Assembly (NCBI GenBank): GCA_039545315.1
Contig: BCIM01000008.1
Coordinates: forward strand, 496,001-560,000
Source: Kondoa malvinella
Lineage: Eukaryota; Basidiomycota; Agaricostilbomycetes; Agaricostilbales; Kondoaceae
Direction of reading: 5' to 3'
DNA: 64,000 nt
The notes under the pieces are model-generated. The model worked only from the letters and a program-made list of their open reading frames with translations. It was not told the DNA's origin and did no database searches. The first letter of the stretch is position 1; each line of letters opens with the position of its first letter. Both the position numbers and the translations under genes were made by a program. Below, in pieces: positions 1 to 14,562 of this stretch.

Positions 1-2
1 TG

Positions 3-1315
3 CTCGATCGCGTTGCGCAACACAGAGACCGCCTCGTCGCAGCTGGCAGCGCGCCCTCAGCTGATGCCTACGGTGCTATGATCCTCAACGCTCACGACAC
101 TACCGACGATGCTGCTGTCGCTATAGAACTCTTCGAAGAATCTCGCCGACTTGGTGTCATTCCCAATACCTATCTTTTCAACAACCTCATTTCTCGCCTG
201 TCGAAGGCACGTCGTGCTACCGCCGTCCTCGAATGCTTCGGCCAGATGAAAGCTGCCGGCATCGCTCCTTCGGCAGTTACTTACGGTACAGTCATCAATG
301 CGGTGAGTTCTTCTGATGCGCTTTGTTATGATCTATATTGACATTGCTATACAGTGCTGTAAAGTCGGCGACATTACCGCCGCAACAGCTCTTTTGGAAG
401 AGATGCAGAACCTGCAAGACTTTGTGCCTCGCGTGCCACCCTACAACACGATGATGCAATACTTCGTCGTCACCTCGCCAAATCGAGAGAAAGCTCTGCA
501 ATACTATGAAGACATGAAGCGTCGCAATGTCCGACCATCCGATCATACGTATAAGCTACTCCTGGACTGCTACGGCGCTACCCAACCTGTTAACAACGAA
601 GCGATGCAGAACATCTTTAGCCAAATCGAAGCCGACCGCCACATTTCTGTACAAGGCGTTCATTGGGCAGCAGTGATCAACTCTTATGGCTGCGTACAAT
701 CCAATCTAGAAGAAGCTCAAAAGATTTTCGAATCTATCTCAAGCCATCCTTCAGCTTCAACTGGTCTACCTGATGCGGTCTGCTACGAAGCCATCTTGAA
801 TGCCTGCCTAGTCAACAACAAGCCAGAACTAGTCGAAGACTATGTAGAACGGTTACGAAAGCAGAAAGTTCATTCCACTGCCTACGTCGAGAATGACCGC
901 ATAAAAGTGAGCCTTTCTGTCTCTTTTAGGCATCTCAAGCTGATATTTCGTTAGGCCTTTGCCGCTCAAAATCGACTAGGTGACGCTCGAGCAGTGTTTG
1001 ACTCTCTAGCAGATCCACCAAGCGGCAGCGCAGCACCAGGCAACCATCCCGGTGGTGGAAGACGTCGTCGCGGTCCTTCGCATTACATGACTGCTCAAGA
1101 TCCAGTCTATCGCGAACCGAGTACTTTTGAAGTCATGATTCGGGCCGAAGTGCAAGCTGGGGAGGTTCAGCGAGCCAACGCGTTGATCGATAGGGCGTCG
1201 GCTAGATCTTTCCCTGTGGCTGTCATGGAGAAGTACGTGTCGTTTCTTTCTTTTGATGGACATGACCGATGTTGTTGATAGGTTGAGAAGAATCTTGTCG
1301 GAAGTGAAACAGTAG
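3..1315 (+). CDS. Pentatricopeptide-repeat (PPR) protein, 5' end outside the window
   Basis: This is the C-terminal part of a PPR protein, a family of organelle RNA-binding proteins made of about 35-residue helical hairpins. The reading frame is open from the first bases, so the start lies upstream. Repeat hallmarks recur, for example 'PNTYLFNNLISRL', 'PSAVTYGTVINA' and 'PSDHTYKLLLDCYG'. I place the exons at 3-302, 355-906, 955-1232 and 1282-1315. Introns 303-354 and 907-954 lie in phase 0, and 1233-1281 in phase 2; all have GT-AG ends. The last exon adds about ten residues before TAG. A role in mitochondrial RNA processing or translation is inferred from the family only, and I cannot assign an orthologue. 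The downstream neighbour COA1 is convergent and its stop codon lies about 110 bp away. Confidence 0.85.
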
Positions 1316-1426
1316 TATGATGCATGTTTGTCGTATACCATAGCAGAATGATATCCCTTGGGTGTTTGTTGATATCTCTTGAATAAATGTACAAATAGTA
1401 GAAACCACTGCATCGCACTACTTTTC

Positions 1427-2325
1427 TCATGCATTCGACACTGTTATTGGTACATCTGCAGAATCCTCCATGAGGTCAACCACTTGTCCATCCGGTAATA
1501 TCACCTTCCACCTCACTTATAAACCCTCAATCAGCGAATGCAGCGTCGGACAAGAAGAAAGACACTTGCATATCTCGAAAGCGCTATCTGAAGTGCGCCT
1601 TATAGAAGTAAAAAGAGCTGTGCCCGTTCCTTTATCGCCAGCGATAGGGAACGATACGTCGACTGAGCCTGTCCACCCAGAACACTCTCTCTATCAGCGC
1701 ATGCCGAAGAGGAAAGCTCTATATGGACCTTGTAATAGATTCACGCTGCCTGATATCCAAGGATCGCTGCCTAGAACGAAACGTCAGATGATCAGTTAGA
1801 AAAGGGCAAAAGAAGCGCACTGAAGAGGTGAGGAACAGGTTTCACATGACCTCCTAGCGCTGCATCTATCCTGGGCGATTTCTTGACCTTTGTAATTAGC
1901 GTTCTGACGACTGCATAGAATCATGGTTCATGGACGATTCCATGCCAGATGAAAGTGGATCTCACCTGAAGATGATGCCCGTTCATAGTTCATCGCTGTA
2001 GGACAGTCAGATAGAACACATAGGGTAGTATAGGATAGCAACTAGCCATAAGAGAGGAAACCAGCCCAAGCGAGACCTGCATCACATCAGCCCTCACCAA
2101 TCACACAGGAAGGGGACATTGCTCACATGCAAAAGCAGCAGTTCCAATGTACAAAGGCAGCTTGTTCTGTAGTTTAGGCAACTCCCTAGGCGATGGACCT
2201 CTTCGCGGTATCGCTTTGATCGGCGTTGATCTGGCAGCTGCGGGTGGTAGTGTAGCATAGCAATGACTTCCAGATGCCCTTGTGCTTGCATTCAGAGCAT
2301 TCTGCAATGATTTCAGTCGATACAT
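1427..2325 (-). CDS. COA1: Cytochrome c oxidase assembly factor COA1
   Basis: COA1 is an inner mitochondrial membrane protein needed early in assembly of complex IV (Cox1 maturation). The model has seven exons: 2127-2325, 2047-2076, 1966-1995, 1821-1910, 1729-1770, 1570-1668 and 1427-1515. They sum to 579 nt, giving 192 residues. Residues 1-60 are basic and look like a presequence. A transmembrane helix follows ('LYIGTAAFACLAWAGFLSYA'). Then come family signatures 'NYERASSS', 'DPWISGSVN', 'GTGTALFTSIRR' and 'FEILRWKVI'. Two introns (1996-2046 and 1516-1569) fit the frame only with GC donors (GCTAGT and GCAAGT) and AG acceptors; the other four are GT-AG. Two exons are only 30 nt long. Identification rests on remembered family motifs in the expected order. 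Confidence 0.85.
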
Positions 2326-2387
2326 GATTTTCTGTTTGAGATCTCCGTTGTCGCTTGTTCACCAACAAGGCAGGATCACCCAAAGAC

Positions 2388-2865
2388 ATGGCCAAAATAC
2401 TCAGAGGCGCTCTCAAGACACTACCTACTACATCAAACCAAAGCCATCAAGCTCCCTTCAGCCTCTCTTGTCACAAAGTGGTCCTGCATTATTGCGACAA
2501 ATGGGCTTCTTCCAATGGAATGCGATCTTTTCTAGCCAACAACGCTTTCAACTTGGCCAAAGAATACCCAAGTGTTGAATTTGTAGTGCGCAAAAGGTCA
2601 AACAAGCATCCAAACATTAAAGGTTGCTTTGGTAAGTCATACATCAGCCTTCCCTATCTCCAGCCCGTGGACTCACAAATGTGGCACAGGTAATGGAAGG
2701 GATAAAGTGATATGCGTGCGCAACATGGGACCAAGCGAAATCAAAGAGAAAATGTCAATCGTGTTGGATTCAAGCGGGCGGAAAATGAGGCAGATGGATC
2801 GTTATCCGGTGGAAAGCGTCAACCCGTCAGTGAGAGGGATATGGTCACCGTTTCATGAGCAATGA
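2388..2865 (+). CDS. MRPL51: Mitochondrial large-subunit ribosomal protein mL43 (yeast Mrpl51 type)
   Basis: This is a small mitoribosomal protein with the thioredoxin-like L51/S25/CI-B8 fold. Two exons (2388-2631 and 2690-2865) are joined by a GT-AG intron in phase 1. The joined protein carries the family signatures 'KWASSNGMRSFL' near residue 40, 'NGRDKVICVRN' after the intron and 'VRGIWSPFH' just before the stop. The length of about 140 residues fits the fungal family. I chose the ATG at 2388; an in-frame ATG at 2355 would add eleven residues. The gene is divergent from COA1, and the two start codons are only about 60 bp apart, so two mitochondrial genes appear to share one small promoter. 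Confidence 0.9.
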
Positions 2866-2991
2866 GGGGAATTAAAGGGCATGCTGGTCATGAGAGGGGG
2901 GAGTATTTGTACATAATGTATTATTGCAACAAGGTCTTACTTGTACTGCTCTCTTGGACCGCGTCTACCTGAAGCCGTACTGTACTAACTG

Positions 2992-5900
2992 TCAGATAAC
3001 ATTCAATCTGCATACAGAAGAACGCACAGGTGAATCCGTCCTTCCAGGAGGTCTTCCTCTAGGCCTTTGCTGCGATTGAGGCACAGTAACAGTCTTGAGT
3101 AATTCCAGAATAGTTCCACCAGGGATCACCGGGCCTAACAATCAATCAGCGATTATCCACACCACACATAGACGCTTCGAAACCGCACCATTGAAAGATT
3201 GAACCGTTGGTAAAATGCTCATAAAGTACTTTATCAAGTCGGAAATTCCATCATCTCTAGCTGGAGGTGGTTGAACAGGCATCATAGGCGCCGGACTGAA
3301 CCTTCCATTCCTCCCTCCGCTGCCTCCTCCCCTAGGCGGAGAAGGTCTTCGACCAGGTAGTGGAATAGGTCTTCTGTTGGGACTTGGACTATCCCTTCTT
3401 AATCGTTTAGGTCCCACATCAGGTCGACGGAAACCAGGTGGAGAATTGGATAACCTTCGTCGATAGGTCCGTTCTTCCGATGGACCGCGTTTACCTGGTC
3501 GACCGACCGGTGAAGGTGAGCGAGAGGAAGAAGCTGAATTGGACCGTGGTTTGGTCGTTGCGCCAGGTGGAAGGAAACCCAGGTCTTTCGTCAACATTTC
3601 TGTCAAGCCTTGATGGACGTGTCGCTCGACGAAACGAAGTACAGGCTCGCCTGATTGAGGACATCAGTCCATTTCTTTCAGAACGGAAGGAAAGACCGAC
3701 TGTTAGGATAGGCTTCTGCTATTCGAGAGTCTAGCTTTTGCATAGCTGTCAAGTCACCGAACTGGTTCTCGAAACGCGCCCATCGATCCCACAATGGTTT
3801 CGCTAGATCTGCTGGAATCTTGCCAATTGTGCGCTCAAACACAGCTCTTGCGTCTATACAGGAGCGTCAGCCAATGTCATACGAAATGAAAAAGAGGACT
3901 GACTTGTATCGTCATTGGTATTGATGAGGAAGTCGAGGTAGCGTACCACATAGCCTGGTTCTTCGCTGAAGATCTTCAGACCAAGGTCAAAGACGTTTGT
4001 TGCTACTTTCGCTTCTTTGTTCCAGTGGTATTCGATCATTGCTAAAATCAATCAGCTCAGCTAAAGGTCAAGTAACAACCATGAAGCGTACCATCAGCTT
4101 CGACCACTTGCCACACGAGGTGCTCTGACTTTCGCGCTCTTCCGAAAACGGCTCTCGCTTGTTTGATGCCCTGATGCAACTGAGTCAGATATGCGAACAG
4201 ACAAGGCAAGAGACCTACCTCTGCTCGTCTAGAGAACCTCATCTGCGCGATCCATACGCTTGCAGCAGATTTCTTGTTTGAGTCTATCTCCGGCTGGGCA
4301 GCTTTAGTAATAGCTTCACGAATTTGGACAATCTCTTCGCCGATAGTCTTTTCGCCATCGACTTCCTCACTTTTTGTAGCCTGTTGCGCTTGTTTGATGG
4401 CTTCGTCTATTGCTTTATCTCTTTTCGCTATCAGGCGAGCAATGGTGGCGTGGAAGCGAGACAGGAGCGCATCGTAGGCTTTGTGACTTTCTTCAAAGTT
4501 TCGCCGCCCTTCTTCAGCTTCGGCATAGGCGAATCCAAGCAGCAGACTGCACCCAAATCTCAAGATCTGCCGACTAGCGGATACACGCAAGCTTACCTAG
4601 TATCATTGGCAGCGAAGCCAGATTTGAGCAGATTGAGCGATTCTTCGGTTTTACCAATCTGCTTTGAGAAATTCGATGCCAACGACCTGGACATCATCTT
4701 CAGCGGGGACGATATGTCAAAAGACTCTATAGCGCACCAAGCTTCCGGATAGAATCGCAAATGGACCAAAGACTTGCGATGAGCAAACAGAATTCTAGAC
4801 TCCAGCGCATTCTTGTCTTCTAGCTGCAAAGGATTTCCCTCTTCCCATTTCAGGTATTGTCGCCAGTTGTTCATGAATTGGCGGTCCGGTGGCGAGCTCC
4901 AGTCCGGTCGATGGGGTAGCGAAGCGAGGATCATAGGGATCTCAAGCGGTTCAACGAGTGGGCGCATCTCTCGCAGAGCACTACGGGCGGTCATGTATGC
5001 TGCACTTCTTTCGCCGACGAATTTCTTGGCCTGTCATGTGGGAAATTGTCGAAGTAGGTCGAAGTAGGGAGAAAGAAGGGGAAACACGCAAAGTATTTCA
5101 GACACAGTCTCGATAAAAGCAAAGAAGAACTTCTTCTGCGGACGTCAAGGCAAACAGCCGAAGCCAGGGCTTTGGGCAAGTCTCGAGTCTCGACAGTCAT
5201 TTCAAGGCGCGAAGGTAACATGACAATCGCGAGGGACGAGGCTTCCTGATAATCAAGCTGAAAACAAGGAGCAGCAGGACTTACGGTTAGCTTGTTTAGG
5301 TTCTGCTCCCAGTGATTATATTCCGACCAGATTTGCTCGACGTTGCTTAAAGGCATTACGACAGCTTGTTGATATGCTTTACGGACGCTGTCCATATTTT
5401 GCTGCTGTTCCCATGTACCGGTAGCCTGTAAAGCCCTACTTGAGCAGCGCCCGCTTGATTATGGTCAGGAGGCGCTTACGTCTGCACTTCGCAAGAACCC
5501 GATATAGTCATGCCACAGACCTCCAGCATTCTTGTCTGAGCCAATGTGCGCCAAGCTGAATTCGTAAGCTTTCGCAATGACTGTTCTCGATTGCTTGGTC
5601 TTTTCTGGGTCGCCCAGTTCAAGCTTGTTGACTCGGCGGATATAGGTGAGGTAGAAAGCCCATAGGTTGACAGCGGTAGAGGTTCGTAAGCAGCGAGCGA
5701 AGATGGCTTCTACTTGAGGAAAGTGAGAGTGCTTCAATTCCAGATCTGCATACGCGATCCAATGCGCGGCCTGTCGGCGAAGTCCTGCTGTCAGCTCATT
5801 AAGAATAAGCAGACAAGGCATCCACTGACCGAATCGGGAAAGACCTTTAACAGCTCTTCATACACCTGCCTGGTCCTTTCCAAGTCACCTCGCTCTTCCG

Positions 5901-6537
5901 TAAGTTGGACATAGCTCTTCCAAGCCTCTCCGTCGGTCGGTTCTTCCGCTATTCTTGCTTTGAGGACATCTAATTTGGGCGGTCCAACATGAGCCAATTT
6001 GGATAGCGCTTCAGCAACAGAGGCAGCCTTTTCCGCGGCATTGGGAGGAACTTTGCCAGAAGACGAAGGCACGAATGCTGGATGATTGACTGATCTTTGA
6101 GCTGCTGCGACGCCTGTAATGGAGGCAATGCGCTGCGAGATAGGTGACGCGGCTCGAATCTGTTGCTGTTCGGGTTGCGAAGTCTCGTTCGATTCTGGTG
6201 TTGGTGCAGGCGAATGCACAGAAAGAACAGTCGTAGTCAACGGAGCAGCAGCAGCAGGCTCTGCAGATGTGATAGCAGTACTTTCGGACACGACAGAATC
6301 CGACGCAAAAGTCGACAAAGGCACTTCTTCACTTGCTGCTGCAGGCTGTGGCTGCTCTGCCTGGGGCTGTGACTGTTGCGTGTCTAGAGAGTTGATGGCT
6401 TCCGGCACCGAGGGAACAACAATAGCAAATGGCTGAGAGCTTTCTTCAACGCTTGTCGTGTCAGAGAGCGCCTCAGTCCCGTTAGCACTCACGCTGGGCG
6501 CTTCGTTCGCGGTCCCAGTCATCTCGGAATCAGCCAT
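2992..6537 (-). CDS. RNA14: mRNA 3'-end-processing protein RNA14 (CstF-77)
   Basis: RNA14/CstF-77 is the HAT-repeat scaffold of cleavage factor IA, which defines the pre-mRNA cleavage and polyadenylation site in the nucleus. The protein starts at MADSEMTGT with about 180 Ser/Ala/Glu/Pro-rich residues. HAT repeats of the form 'AWKSYVQLTEERGDLERTRQVYEELLK' (shown in part) then run through at least six exons, including 'VNLWAFYLTYIRRVNK' and 'LDARAVFERTIGKIPADLAK'. The C-terminal Suf-type region reads 'DLIKYFMSILPTVQSFNG', spliced near 3200 to 'PVIPGGTILELLKT'. The tail contains a Ser/Arg/Pro-rich stretch (about 3300-3560). Introns lie near 3205-3135, 3855, 4055, 4590, 4995, 5400 and 5810. The upstream neighbour RVB1 is on the same strand and ends about 100 bp before this start. 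Confidence 0.9.
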
Positions 6538-6641
6538 GTGCAATGTGATACAGGTCAAGGTATTTGTCAAAGGATGAAAGGCAGGATTTTTCGCGCGCGG
6601 TGCTCAAAGACACATTCGAAAGCAAGCATTATAGTACATGT

Positions 6642-8365
<1,724 letters not shown>

Positions 8366-8754
8366 GGCTGTCGGTCTCCGGTATAAATGGCTGCTCGTGA
8401 GTAAGAAATCGCAGACAAGGGTCTTCTCAAAACAGCCGAGTCTGTAAAGTCTGGCGCGCTGCAGACGTCTTTCTGCCGTTTTTCAGGTGCTATCGAGCTG
8501 TTATTCGTGTCTGTATCGCCAGAGTTCTGTAATTTTGAATCAAGTCATGTCCTCCGCCATGTCTCACCACTTCCGTTGCCCTTCTGCTTATTATGTCTCG
8601 TCTGTTTGTGATCTGATTTGTGCAATGCGCTTCGGCATCTGATTTCGAGCGAATTTCGTAATACTTCCCATCGCGTGCCCGCGGTAAAGGCGTCTGTACG
8701 TTGCTCACGGAAATGCGCCTCTTGGTTCTGACTGTCATCCCTTGCTTTCGAGCA

Positions 8755-10498
8755 ATGGATACCATCGATGTTAAAAAGCCATCACGAGAAAAGGGATACA
8801 TTGCATATCTTTGCGCTATGATGGTATGGCACCTGCTGCGAAAACAACCATGGCAGCTGACCTTACTGCCAGATGTACATGGGCATGACTGAAGCCTCGA
8901 TAGGTCCTAATCTGCCTGCGATGCAACAGGAATAGTTTCGTCTTTCCTCCATAGCAAGCTTAAGCTGATCATCTACTAGTCATCTTACTACGGCCGAGAT
9001 TGCTTCTTTGACCGTACCGTGTGCTACACTATCAATCGTACTGGTTTCCTGCTGAACCTTTCCAGACATGCTCTGGGCTCTGTAGGCTAATTCCGGTCAG
9101 GTCGAATAATATTTGACCTGGTTTCAGATGACCGGAGCACTTCTGGTATCTGCAATATGCCAATACACCGACGTTCGGACAACAATGATGCTTGCTACGC
9201 TATTGTGGCTCTTCGGTACTCTCCTTATAGCCTATACACCGCCATTCATCTTGATCTATATCGCTACTTTCTCAATCACATTAGCTGGAGGATTCACCGA
9301 AGTCATGATGTCAACTTTGGGTCAAGCGGTTGGTCCGCATATACTGTCGCTACTACGGGGTGTTTCGCACATCGGAGCAATGTCGGCGCCAGCACTGTAT
9401 GTTTCGTACTCTATACTAGTGTCCTGTCTCATCTTATTGCAGAACTGCCCTCTTTGCTCGCAATGATTGGCCTTGGCAGGTCCGTCGCTTCTCTCCAATT
9501 TTACTACTGTAAGCGAACCTGCATGGACAGTATTATTACGCCATGCTCGCTATGGTCCCTGTATCGCTTGCACTCTATCAGAGGTTCACTCTCGGTGGAA
9601 GAGTCCAGACCGAATCGGCTACACTTGAACCTATCAAGATTGCGGAAAAGGTCAAGCTACTTTATAGTATGAAAGCTGTCCGGGTATCATTGCCAAGCAG
9701 CGCCCTTGCCGTAGGTCAATGTAGTGAATAACCGTGAAATCATCTGACCAGTCTTTAGTTCGCTTTCATGTTTCTGGCTCTCGAATGGCTACCTTTATGG
9801 TTCTTGAATGTGCAGAAAACGAGCCCAGCAATCAGCAGATTACTACCCGGCGCTATGTGGGTTCAATCTGGCTAATCTGCTGCCAGAATCTGATAGAGTA
9901 CAGCTCTTTGGGTATCGCTACCAGTCGGATACTCTACTGCTTTTTCGAAGAACCGTTCATTGGTATTCTGCCATCTTTCGTACGATCTGTGTCGGATAGA
10001 ATATGCCCGGTTGGCATGCGCACATCACCAACAAGACTCAAGTTCCAGTTCTGCATAGTCTGATCATGTCTGTGGCTCTGATAATACTTTGGCTCGTGAG
10101 CTACCGTTTTGTGCAAGCGATGAGTCTGTACATTGTTGGCTATTTATGGGTGAGCTCGTTTGAATTCAAATCTGCTACAGCTGAATGCGTAACAGGGCTA
10201 CATAGTACCTCTTACAATTACTTTAGCTACAGCAGAGGCAGAAGACCAGCTCAAATCAACCATTATCGGCGCGATTATCGCTTCAGGCTTCGTCGGCGCC
10301 GCGACTATTCCTTACCTTTTTGGTCTCTTCTGTTCCATGCAAGCGCTACCCTTTGTCATGATGCTGGTCGCTCTAGTGCAAGGTATCATCTTGCTATGTA
10401 TGCCTGGACATTTGCACGTGGATAAATATGATGAAGTGTTGCAAGAGGGAGATCAGCCGAATTTGCCTGTGCAAGCAGATGCCGGCGCGAGGGCATGA
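8755..10498 (+). CDS. Major facilitator superfamily-like membrane transporter, substrate unknown
   Basis: A highly interrupted gene for a polytopic membrane protein. The first exon (MDTIDVKKPSREKGYIAYL) is spliced to 'MYMGMTEASIGPNLPAMQQE', which looks like the first transmembrane helix and loop of a fungal MFS protein. Further helices are readable in 'LATLLWLFGTLLIAYTPPF', 'VSHIGAMSAP', 'IIASGFVGAATIPYLFGLF' and 'MMLVALVQGIILLCMPGH'. The protein ends in a short acidic tail, with a stop at 10496-10498. It resembles the poorly studied BSC6-like MFS group, but no substrate motif is visible. Exon edges between about 8930 and 9110 are uncertain; the simplest reading there needs an intron under 30 nt, so at least one junction is probably misjudged. 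A degraded copy cannot be excluded, although all helical segments remain open. Confidence 0.6.
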
Positions 10499-10593
10499 TA
10501 GGATGCATACTTATAGAGTACTATTTCAAAGGAACTCACTTAAATTACGCGACTCTCTTGACCTTCAACGACGCGTCGGCTGATTATACAAAA

Positions 10594-13500
10594 ATGGATA
10601 TGGATGAGGATCAGCCTACAGGCCAACAGCAGCAGCCCAATAACAATGCTGCACGGTCCAGCTCGCCTTTAGCTTTCCCGCAGACGAGTTCGCCCATCGT
10701 CGCGAATTCGCTCGTCGGATCTCAGAGAAATCATGCAGCGCGTAAGTCCAGCTTTTACAGTCGCCGGTGCCTCTGTAACACTATTATAAGGCTCCTCTTC
10801 ACCTCTGGCTTTCCCTCAAACTTCTTCGCCAGCTAGAAATCGACCTCAAAATGGTCAACAGCCGCTCTTCAATCCTCCCTCGTCGGTGTTAAGGCCTAAT
10901 GGAGATGGCGGCTCAGTGCTCAGACGAGTTATGGCTTCCGCTGGCGGACGCAGTAATGCATCTAGCGAACCTCGTGAGTCTACTCTTCTTTTGGCACGAA
11001 TGTGTTTTTGACGCGTTAGGTCTATAGTCTTCTTCCCTGGGTCCGTATATGGCTAACAACACGAATGATCAACATGTTGATGCTTTATTTGGTAGATCCG
11101 AGGGCTCTCCAACACCTAGACAACGCGCTAGAAACAACAGAGGCGATATCCATCCTTCACTGCCAAATGCTTCCTCGCCCTCAATGGCTAGACGGCCCAA
11201 CAGAGATGTCAACATGACACCTGGGTCAATGGCAGATGGCCTAGGTGGACCTCCAAGTCTCAGTAACGGTCAAGCGCCTTCTAGCGAAGCTGATGGCGCG
11301 CCTACCGGACCCGTTCAAGTCCTCTGGGGTACATATGTAGGTCTTCTCTGGCTTGCAATGGTGATGTAGTCAAATAGCAGCTTAATAGGTCACCATGGCG
11401 GAAGCTATGAGCTTGTTCAAAAAGTTCATCACCGAGTATAAGATCAAGTACCGCCGCAAGTATGACGACGAGCGCGGTATTCCTGCTCCACCCTCAGCAG
11501 CCTTCGAAGACCCTGAACAACTGCTTTACGAGCACTAGTATGTTCCCTATTTGACGCGTCCTTGTTCATCTAACCCGTTAATTAGCTTACGCACGATGCG
11601 CCTTACTTCGCAAACCAACCTCAATCTTGACATGACCAATCTCGCTGCTTTCCCACCCACAAAGAAGCTAGAAAGATGGCTCCGCTCCAACCCTCAGGAA
11701 ATCGTTCCCATGTGTGATCAAGTTCTTAAAGAGTCAGTTTGCCTTTCCACACCATCACTCATGCTCACAGTTCTGTAGCTGTATCATTGACCTAGCGATC
11801 CAAGAAAATGTAGCGGAAGAAGAAATCGAGGAGATGGAATCTCGCATTTACAAGATTCGCCCGTTCGGCAGTAGTGAAAAGGGTCGAGTTGCCGCTGCGA
11901 GAGAAAGAGCTGGAATAGTGGATGAGGATGAGCAGAGACGTCTCGGTGTCAACATGAGAGATCTAGGTCCAGGAGGTGAGTGTTGCAAAGAAGCAGCGCG
12001 ATTATGCTAAATAAGCAACTAGATATCGATAAACTGGTTACTGTCAAAGGTCTTGTTATCAGAGCCACTGCCATCATTCCGGATATGAAGCTGGGTGTGT
12101 CTTGCCTGCTGCTATGTATACGACCGCTCACGTTTTCTCGCAGCCTTTTTCCGCTGTTTGGCATGTCAGCATACTCTGACAGTCGAGAATGACCGAGGAA
12201 AGATCACTGAGCCAACTCACTGCCCGAGGGATGTTTGTGGTTCTCAAGGATCAATGAGTCTGGTGCACAATCGATGTGAATTTGCGGATCGTCAAGTTGT
12301 ACGACTGCAAGAAACACCAGGCAAGTTCGCGATCCTAATTTAGCCTTGATTGGGCTGATGTGGTCTGCGACGTACAGACGCTGTTCCTGATGGTCAAACA
12401 CCCCACACCGTCTCGCTCTGCGTATACGACGAGCTAGTCGACCAGTCCAAGCCAGGTGACCGAGTCTCCGTCACTGGTATATTCCGATCCGTACCTGTCC
12501 GCGTCAACCCGAGGAATAGAACCATCAAATCCCTCTTCAAGACTTATGTCGATGTTCTACATATTCGAAAGAACGAGAATGGCCGTCGAATGGGTGTCGA
12601 TTCGTCTACCCGTACCGAAAATCGCGCTGTCGGTGTTGGAGGAGAAGAGAACGAGATGGCACAAGATCAAGAGGAAGATGTGCGTCTGGCACTCGAAGCC
12701 GACGCGGATGGTCTACCGCCTCGCAAAAAGTCTCGAGCTGAAAGAGAAGAAGCTCTGGTTGAGTTGAGCAGGAGAGAAGACATCTATGATTTGCTCAGCC
12801 GGAGTTTGGCGCCCTCTATTTGGGAAATGGAAGATGTCAAGAAGGGCATTCTCTTGCAGATGTTTGGAGGCACCAACAAGACGATCGGAACTGGCGGAGG
12901 TGGTGGTGGACCGCGCTACAGAGGAGACATCAATGTTTTGCTCGTCGGTGATCCTGGTACGAGTAAGAGTCAGATCTTGCAGGTGAGTAGATTCTTTGCG
13001 TTCGGTTGTAGCGATGCTGAAAGATCATTCAGTATGTACACAAGATCGCTCCTCGGGGTGTATACACTTCCGGCAAGGGATCATCTGCTGTCGGTCTGAC
13101 GGCATATGTCACGAGAGATCCAGACTCGAAGCAGCTCGTATTAGAGAGGTCAGTCTGAGAGCTACTTGCCATATTCTCTGCTAAAACCATTGCGATATAG
13201 TGGAGCTTTAGTGCTGTCGGACGGCGGAGTGTGCTGTATTGACGAGTTTGACAAGATGAGCGATGCTACCCGAAGTGTGCTTCACGAAGTTATGGTGATT
13301 TCTCATTCTTCTGATCGATCTCTATGGCGCTTATGTGATGGGCAGGAACAACAAACTGTCTCCATCGCCAAAGCTGGCATTATTACGACTCTCAATGCGA
13401 GAACATCGATCTTGGCGGCAGCCAACCCTGTCGGTTCAAAATACAACCTGAAGTGGCCTATCACCCGGAACATCGACCTACCGCCTACTTTGATCTCTCG

Positions 13501-14398
13501 TTTCGATCTTTTATACCTGGTCCTTGATCGGATAGATGAAGCAAACGATCGCAAGCTAGCGAAGCATCTTGTTAGCTTGTACCTAGAGGACAAGCCGGAG
13601 ACTGGTGGTACTGATGTGCTCGTGAGTGTCCTCGACTATGGCCAGGTGCCTGCTGACGTCGATATTGGCAGCCTCTGGAAACATTGACAGCTTACATCTC
13701 CTATGCTCGCGAACGCATACATCCTCGCCTTACTACCAACGCATCGGAGCTTCTCGTTCAGACCTATGTATCTATGCGAAGCGCTGGCTTTGACCCGCGG
13801 ACATCTGAAAAGCGAATCACTGCTACTACTCGTCAATTGGAAAGCATGTCAGTAATGTTTTGACTATTTTTGCTTCGCTCGTGCTAATGCGATCTGTAGG
13901 ATTCGTCTCTCTGAAGCTCATGCACGTATGAGATTCTCCGACAAGGTCGAAGAAGAGGATGTGCAAGAGGCTGCCCGTCTGATCAGAGAAGCCTTGAAGG
14001 AGAGCGCGACGGACCCAACAACCGGTCTCATCGATGTAAGAACATCTGTCTTCTCCTATGAGGGTCCTGCTCATCGAATGAATAGCTCGACCTTCTCAAT
14101 ACTGGCCAAGGTATGCAGCAACGCAAGATGCGTGGCGATTTGCGCAAGGAAATTCTCAACCTTCTCGAATCTCGGGATCCCGGAAACCGCGGTATGCGCT
14201 GGTCGGATGTGTCACAAGCTCTTGAAGAGCAAAGTAGCATTGTGAGTTTTGGACTGACTTGTGTCAGCGTCGATTAACAATTTCTCGTAGGCTATCGACA
14301 GCGCCGAGCTGAGTGAAGTGATACGAGCACTTGAGGGCGATGGATCTGTGAAGGTCACTGGTGAGCGAGACAGGCGGGTCTTGCGTCGTTCGGGTTGA
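10594..14398 (+). CDS. MCM4: DNA replication licensing factor MCM4
   Basis: MCM4 is a subunit of the MCM2-7 replicative helicase. The N-terminus is a long Ser/Pro/Asn-rich tail from [10 protein letters not shown] (about residues 1-200), as expected for the phosphoregulated MCM4 tail. The AAA+ core is clear. '[15 protein letters not shown]' is Walker A, '[14 protein letters not shown]' is Walker B with the MCM IDEF signature, and '[17 protein letters not shown]' and '[13 protein letters not shown]' follow, the latter carrying the arginine finger. At least twelve introns separate the exons. The C-terminal winged-helix part ends '[19 protein letters not shown]'. The next gene is convergent and its stop codon lies about 165 bp away. 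Confidence 0.95.
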
Positions 14399-14562
14399 GG
14401 GCTCTGTACATGATCGAAGTCAGCTGGCTGTAATTGTGTCTTGCTATTATCTCCTATCGGACTTTTCCTTGGTGAACAGATCAGAACATTAGGAACTACT
14501 CGGGAGCCGTCTACTAATACATAGTACCCTTGAGTGTGCGCCCTTCGCCAGCCCAGCGCGGG

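Noticed and set aside
2101..2325. 74-residue stand-alone minus-strand reading frame
   Set aside because: It is the first exon of COA1; its last residues are intron sequence.
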